Source of the DNA: Cellulomonas chengniuliangii
GTDB taxonomy: Bacteria > Actinomycetota > Actinomycetes > Actinomycetales > Cellulomonadaceae
Direction of reading: 5' to 3'
Assembly: GCF_024508335.1 (NCBI RefSeq)
Contig: NZ_CP101988.1
Location: 1,798,001-1,862,000, forward strand
Length of the DNA: 64,000 nucleotides
Part shown: piece by piece, positions 60,517 to 64,000 of the stretch
Numbering within the stretch: the stretch's first letter is position 1
Layout of the letters: each line of letters opens with the position of its first letter
Notes under the pieces: model-generated
Databases searched by the model: none
What the model was told of the DNA's origin: nothing
What the model saw: only the letters and a program-made list of their open reading frames with translations
Program-made: the position numbers and the translations under genes

Positions 60517-61970
60517 GCGTCGTGCTCGGCGCGGTCGCCGGACCACTCGGTGTGGAACGTGCCGTGCTTGTCGGTGCGCCGGTAGGTGTGCGCGCCGAAG
60601 AAGTCGCGCTGCGCCTGGATCAGCGAAGCGGGCAGCCGCTCGGCGCGGACCCCGTCGTAGTAGGCGAGCGAGGACGAGAACGCGGGCGTCGGCACGCCGG
60701 CCAGCGCTGCCTGGGACACCACGCGGCGCCAGGCGGCCACGCCGTTGCCCACCGCGCCCGCGAAGTACTCGTCGGCCAGCAGCAGCGGCAGCTCGGCCTC
60801 ACGCTCGTACGCCTCGGTGATGCGGTTGAGGAACCGGGCGCGGATGATGCAGCCGCCCCGCCAGATGCGGGCCATGGCGCCGCGGTCGATGTCCCAGCCG
60901 AACTCGGCGCTGGCCGCGGCGATCTGGTCGAAGCCCTGCGAGTACGCGACGACCTTGGACGCGTAGAGCGCCAGCCGGACGTCCTCGATGAACGCGTCGC
61001 GGTCGGCGACCTCGAAGGGCGTGGTCTCGGCGGGCAGGACGCCCACCGCGGCGGTCCGCTGCGGGACCGAGCCGGAGAGCGCGCGCGCGAACGTGGCCTC
61101 GGCGATTCCGGTGATCGGCACGCCCAGGTCGAGGGCGTTCTGCACGGTCCAGCGGCCGGTGCCCTTCTGCTCGGCCTGGTCGAGCACGATGTCGACGAAC
61201 GCCTGGCCGGTCTCGGCGTCGACGTGGCTGAGCACGTCGGCGGTGATCTCGATGAGGAAGGACTCGAGGTCGCCCTCGTTCCAGGTGCGGAAGATGTCGC
61301 CGATCTCGGCAGCGGAGGCGCCCAGCCCCTGCTTGAGCAGGTCGTAGGCCTCGGCGATGAGCTGCATGTCGGCGTACTCGATGCCGTTGTGCACCATCTT
61401 GACGAAGTGGCCGGCGCCGTCGGGGCCCACGTACGTGCAGCAGGGCGTGCCGTCGACCTTGGCGGAGATGTCCTCGAGGATCGGGCCGAGCACCTCGTAG
61501 GAGTCGCGCGAGCCCCCGGGCATGATGGAGGGGCCGAGCAGCGCGCCCTCCTCGCCGCCCGAGACGCCTGTGCCGACGAAGTGCAGGCCGTGGGCCTTGA
61601 GCTCCGCCTCACGGCGGCGCGTGTCCGGGAAGTGGGCGTTGCCGGCGTCGATGACGATGTCGCCCTCGTCGAGGAGCGGGACCAGCTCGGAGATGACGGC
61701 GTCGGTGGGGCCGCCCGCCTTGACCATGATGACGACCTTGCGGGGCCGCTCCAGGGAGGCGACGAAGTCGGCCATCGACTCCGACGGCACGAAGGCGCCC
61801 TCGTCGCCGTTCTCCTCGATCAGCGACCGGGTCTTCGCGTACGACCGGTTGTGCACGGCGACCGTGTAGCCGTGCCGCGCGAAGTTCCGCGCGAGGTTGC
61901 GCCCCATCACTGCCAGCCCGGTGACGCCGATCTGGGCCGTTCCTGCGGGGGCGGTTCCTGCTGCCGTCAT
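60513..61970 (-). CDS. gnd: 6-phosphogluconate dehydrogenase, decarboxylating
   Basis: 485 residues from ATG 61970. Oxidative pentose phosphate pathway: 6-phosphogluconate to ribulose 5-phosphate plus NADPH. Motifs: IGVTGLAVMGRNLARNFARH (NADP fold), MVKAGGPTDAVI, VIDAGNAHFPDTRRRE, FVGTGVSGGEEGALLGPSIM, GAGHFVKMVHNGIEYADMQL (catalytic Lys), IWRGGCIIRA, and the C-terminal AQRDFFGAHTYRRTDKHGTF. Length matches the long (~470-490) form. The ATP-grasp gene follows with a 4-base overlap. Confidence 0.96.
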   Translation of the reverse strand: MTAAGTAPAGTAQIGVTGLAVMGRNLARNFARHGYTVAVHNRSYAKTRSLIEENGDEGAFVPSESMADFVASLERPRKVVIMVKAGGPTDAVISELVPLLDEGDIVIDAGNAHFPDTRRREAELKAHGLHFVGTGVSGGEEGALLGPSIMPGGSRDSYEVLGPILEDISAKVDGTPCCTYVGPDGAGHFVKMVHNGIEYADMQLIAEAYDLLKQGLGASAAEIGDIFRTWNEGDLESFLIEITADVLSHVDAETGQAFVDIVLDQAEQKGTGRWTVQNALDLGVPITGIAEATFARALSGSVPQRTAAVGVLPAETTPFEVADRDAFIEDVRLALYASKVVAYSQGFDQIAAASAEFGWDIDRGAMARIWRGGCIIRARFLNRITEAYEREAELPLLLADEYFAGAVGNGVAAWRRVVSQAALAGVPTPAFSSSLAYYDGVRAERLPASLIQAQRDFFGAHTYRRTDKHGTFHTEWSGDRAEHDA

Positions 61971-62125
61971 GCGCGGTTGCTCCACTTCGTCGCCTGCCGC
62001 CCGGCGGGTTCGGGCAGCGCGTTGGGGGTTTTTCTTGCCGGACGCCAGCCTAGCCGCGCACATGCGCGCACTGTGCGGCGTGCCGTACCGCAAGACCGCC
62101 TGGGTCCGCCCGTACGCTCGCAGAC

Positions 62126-62710
62126 GTGATCCCCCCTGGTCCGGACGGCGCCCCTGTCGAGTTCGTCCGAGCGCTGAGGTCGTTGCGCGGCGTGCGGATG
62201 CGGCCCGAGATCGCGCTCGAGGAGGTCCCCGGCCCCTCGCGCATCGCGCCGTTCAGCGCGGCGCTGACGGCCGAGGTCCGCTCGGCGCGACGCGACCCCG
62301 ACGCCGCCGAGCTCGCCTCGGGCCGCTTCGTGGTGCTGCACGACCCGGACGGCCAGGTGGCGTGGGACGGCCGATTCCGGCTCGTGACCCTGGTGCGCGC
62401 GTCCCTCGAGGCGGAGGTCGGCGCGGACCCGATGCTCGCCGACGTCGCCTGGAGCTGGTTCAACGAGTCCTTCACAGGTGTGGGCGCCAACCCGCACGCT
62501 GCGGGCGGCACGGTGACGCGAGTGCACTCCCAGAGCTTCGGCGCCCTCGAAGGGCGCCCCGACCAGGTGGACCTCGAGCTGCGCTTCAGCTGGACCGCGC
62601 TGGAGGACGACCTGGCCCCACACCTGCGCGCCTGGAGCGTGCTGCTCTGCACGACGGCAGGACTCCCCCCGCTGCCCGCGGGCGTGGTGCCCCTGCCCCG
62701 TCGTCGCTGA
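62126..62710 (+). CDS. DUF3000 protein
   Basis: 194 residues from GTG 62126. Conserved actinobacterial family of unknown role: FVRALRSLRGVRMRPEIALE, ELASGRFVVLHDPDGQVAWD, RFRLVTLVRASLEAEVGADP, MLADVAWSWFNESFTGVGAN, GGTVTRVHSQSFGALEGRP. Usually lies just upstream of a ribonuclease D gene, as here, with a LuxR-type gene interposed. Confidence 0.88.
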   Translation: MIPPGPDGAPVEFVRALRSLRGVRMRPEIALEEVPGPSRIAPFSAALTAEVRSARRDPDAAELASGRFVVLHDPDGQVAWDGRFRLVTLVRASLEAEVGADPMLADVAWSWFNESFTGVGANPHAAGGTVTRVHSQSFGALEGRPDQVDLELRFSWTALEDDLAPHLRAWSVLLCTTAGLPPLPAGVVPLPRRR

Positions 62711-62858
62711 CCGTCCGCGACACCGGGCAGGCTCCCGGTCGCATGTGCGTGCACCGCCGTGACGGGACGCTGTGACGACCTGCCCCTGGCGGCTCAAGAT
62801 CCACGCCCGCGCTGCCGATGGCTGGGATACGTACCGAACCCGTCGCCAGGAGAACCAC

Positions 62859-63386
62859 GTGAGCATCGAGCCGTTGCGCAGGAGCGCGACCGTCGTGCGC
62901 GGAGCGCCGCCTGTCGCGCGCCGGTCGCCCTTGGCTGCGCCCGAGCCGCCCCCGGGCCGCCGCGGGATCGGTCAGATGTGCGTGGTCGTCACCGACCTCG
63001 CGGACGGCGACGGCCAGATCCTGGTGCGCAACGTGCGCCGTCGGGGATCGGGCCGGGTGATCCTGCTCGCACGGCGCGCGGCGCGACGCGAGCTGGTCGG
63101 CCTGCTGGCCGGGGGCTTGCGCGGGGCGGTCGCCGGTGAGGCGCACCCGTCGGTGCCGCAGTCCGTCCCCGCCGCGGTGGCTCCTGTCCGAGCCGACCTG
63201 ACGGCCCGGGAGCTCGGTGTCCTGGCCCTGGTCGCGGACGGGTGCAGCAACCGCCGGATCGGCGAGCTGCTGGGCTTGTCGGCGTTGACCGTGAAGAGCC
63301 ACCTGGCCCGCATCTCGCGCAAGCTCGGCACGGGTGATCGCGCCGCGCTGGTCGCCCTCGCCATCCGCTCGGGCCTGATCCCCTGA
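62859..63386 (+). CDS. LuxR-type regulator with degenerate N-terminus
   Basis: 175 residues from GTG 62859, preceded by AGGAGAA; the open frame 29 codons further upstream lacks similarity. C-terminal GerE/LuxR helix-turn-helix: LTARELGVLALVADGCSNRR, IGELLGLSALTVKSHLARIS, RKLGTGDRAALVALAIRSG. The N-terminal ~105 residues keep strand-helix elements of a receiver (CVVVTDLADGDGQILVRNVR, RVILLARRAARRELVGLLAG), but no phospho-accepting Asp with the acidic pair is recognisable, so it is probably phosphorylation-independent. Confidence 0.8.
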   Translation: MSIEPLRRSATVVRGAPPVARRSPLAAPEPPPGRRGIGQMCVVVTDLADGDGQILVRNVRRRGSGRVILLARRAARRELVGLLAGGLRGAVAGEAHPSVPQSVPAAVAPVRADLTARELGVLALVADGCSNRRIGELLGLSALTVKSHLARISRKLGTGDRAALVALAIRSGLIP

Positions 63387-63486
63387 TCCCCTGACGCACG
63401 ACGCGCATCGCCCGGATCACGCGTCCACGCGCAGGCCATGCGCGGCGTGCGCACCGCGACCGGCTGGAGCGCCTACGGTGGAGGTC

Positions 63487-64000
63487 ATGCTCCCCGATCC
63501 ACCGGGCGCCGACGGCGCCACGCACGACCCCGAACAGCCCGACCTGCCTGAGGACCCCCTCCCCGCCTTGACGGTGAGTGATGACGTGCCGGCCGCCCTC
63601 GAGGTGGTCCCGTTGACCGAGCCGGCCGACGGGGTCCCTCCTGTGGTCGACACACCGGAGGGGTTGGCGCGTGTCGTCGAGGCCTTCGGCGCTGGGACCG
63701 GGCCTGTCGCGGTGGACGCGGAACGGGCCTCGGGATACCGCTACGGCCAGCGAACGTACCTGGTGCAACTGCGCCGGGAGGGCGCCGGGACAGCGCTGAT
63801 CGACCCGATCGCCCTGCCCGACCTGTCGTCGCTGTCGGAGGCCCTCGTCGGGGTGGAGTGGGTGCTGCACGCCGCGTCCCAGGACCTGCCCGGGCTGGCT
63901 GAGCAGGGCCTCCGCCCCTCGCGCGTCTTCGACACCGAGCTGGGCGCCCGGCTGCTGGGCCTCGAGCGGGTCGGCCTGGCGGCTGTCGTCGCCGAGCTGT
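63487..64000 (+). CDS. rnd: Ribonuclease D (HRDC-type 3'-5' exonuclease), 5' part
   Basis: 171 codons visible from ATG 63487; runs off the window. After a variable ~50-residue start, the DEDD exonuclease domain begins: PVAVDAERASGYRYGQRTYL (Exo I, Asp and Glu), VQLRREGAGTALIDPIALPD, VEWVLHAASQDLPGLAEQG (Exo II), RVFDTELGARLLGLERVGLA. Processes 3' ends of stable RNAs. Confidence 0.9.
   Translation, partial: MLPDPPGADGATHDPEQPDLPEDPLPALTVSDDVPAALEVVPLTEPADGVPPVVDTPEGLARVVEAFGAGTGPVAVDAERASGYRYGQRTYLVQLRREGAGTALIDPIALPDLSSLSEALVGVEWVLHAASQDLPGLAEQGLRPSRVFDTELGARLLGLERVGLAAVVAEL

Overview
The window is very GC-rich, with dense coding on both strands, many GTG starts and many 4-base start/stop overlaps. 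This points to an actinobacterium. A secreted GH6 cellulase with a Thr-Pro linker and CBM2, an actinobacterial pgsA-DUF881-sbp-DUF881-garA-ftsR block, split LigD proteins, a Zur-type regulator and a DUF3000-RNase D pair together suggest a Cellulomonas-like member of the Micrococcales. This is inferred from gene content; no rRNA is present to confirm it.

Layout. 1-1.8 kb: 5' part of pyruvate carboxylase (minus). 2-2.7 kb: orphan ParA. 2.8-8.6 kb: a minus-strand operon, in transcription order pgsA-like, DUF881, small basic protein, DUF881, GarA/OdhI, FtsR-type MerR, DUF151 nuclease and a second MerR, mostly joined by GTGA/ATGA overlaps. 8.7-11.4 kb: CsbD, a CoA-binding protein and a DeaD helicase. 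11.5-17.3 kb: a sensor that fuses a LacI-like ligand domain, PAS and degenerate GGDEF, diverging from a LacI regulator that precedes the GH6 cellulase. 17.5-20.7 kb: aldolase, Zur, HU, PHP protein. 20.7-23.7 kb: NHEJ (ku divergent from ligase and polymerase genes). 23.8-31.7 kb: DUF4126-Dps, pirin, modABC, a glycosyltransferase, an alcohol dehydrogenase. 31.8-38.3 kb: glgX-treY-treZ, glycogen/maltodextrin to trehalose.

38.3-43.4 kb is an accessory, decayed island: a possible stump of an XRE repressor, an IS3 transposase scrap, a secreted-protein pseudogene with two amber codons and a frameshift, an intact Ltp-domain (superinfection-exclusion type) membrane protein, and several short or frameshifted ORFs.

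43.4-55.1 kb: zapE, then a long plus-strand sulfur operon (sulfite reductase, zinc-ribbon protein, cysH, cysD, cysN, sulfonate-type ABC transporter, siroheme synthase, RibD-like reductase, unknown protein). It is preceded by a cysteine-rich short ORF that looks like a cysteine-sensing leader peptide. Sulfate activation, APS reduction, sulfite reduction and siroheme synthesis are thus in one transcription unit, possibly under translational attenuation.

55.3-59.3 kb is a second scarred region: a surface-type gene and a PIN toxin gene, both missing their 5' ends, meet head to head, followed by a tandem duplication of an unknown gene. One copy is frameshifted; the other has lost its stop at a C-run and reads into a membrane-anchor tail. 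59.3-64 kb returns to core genes: ATP-grasp ligase and gnd (minus), DUF3000, a LuxR-type regulator, and the start of an RNase D gene.

No tRNA, rRNA or CRISPR array was recognised. Translations and motifs were read by eye; family assignments rest on remembered motifs, not searches.
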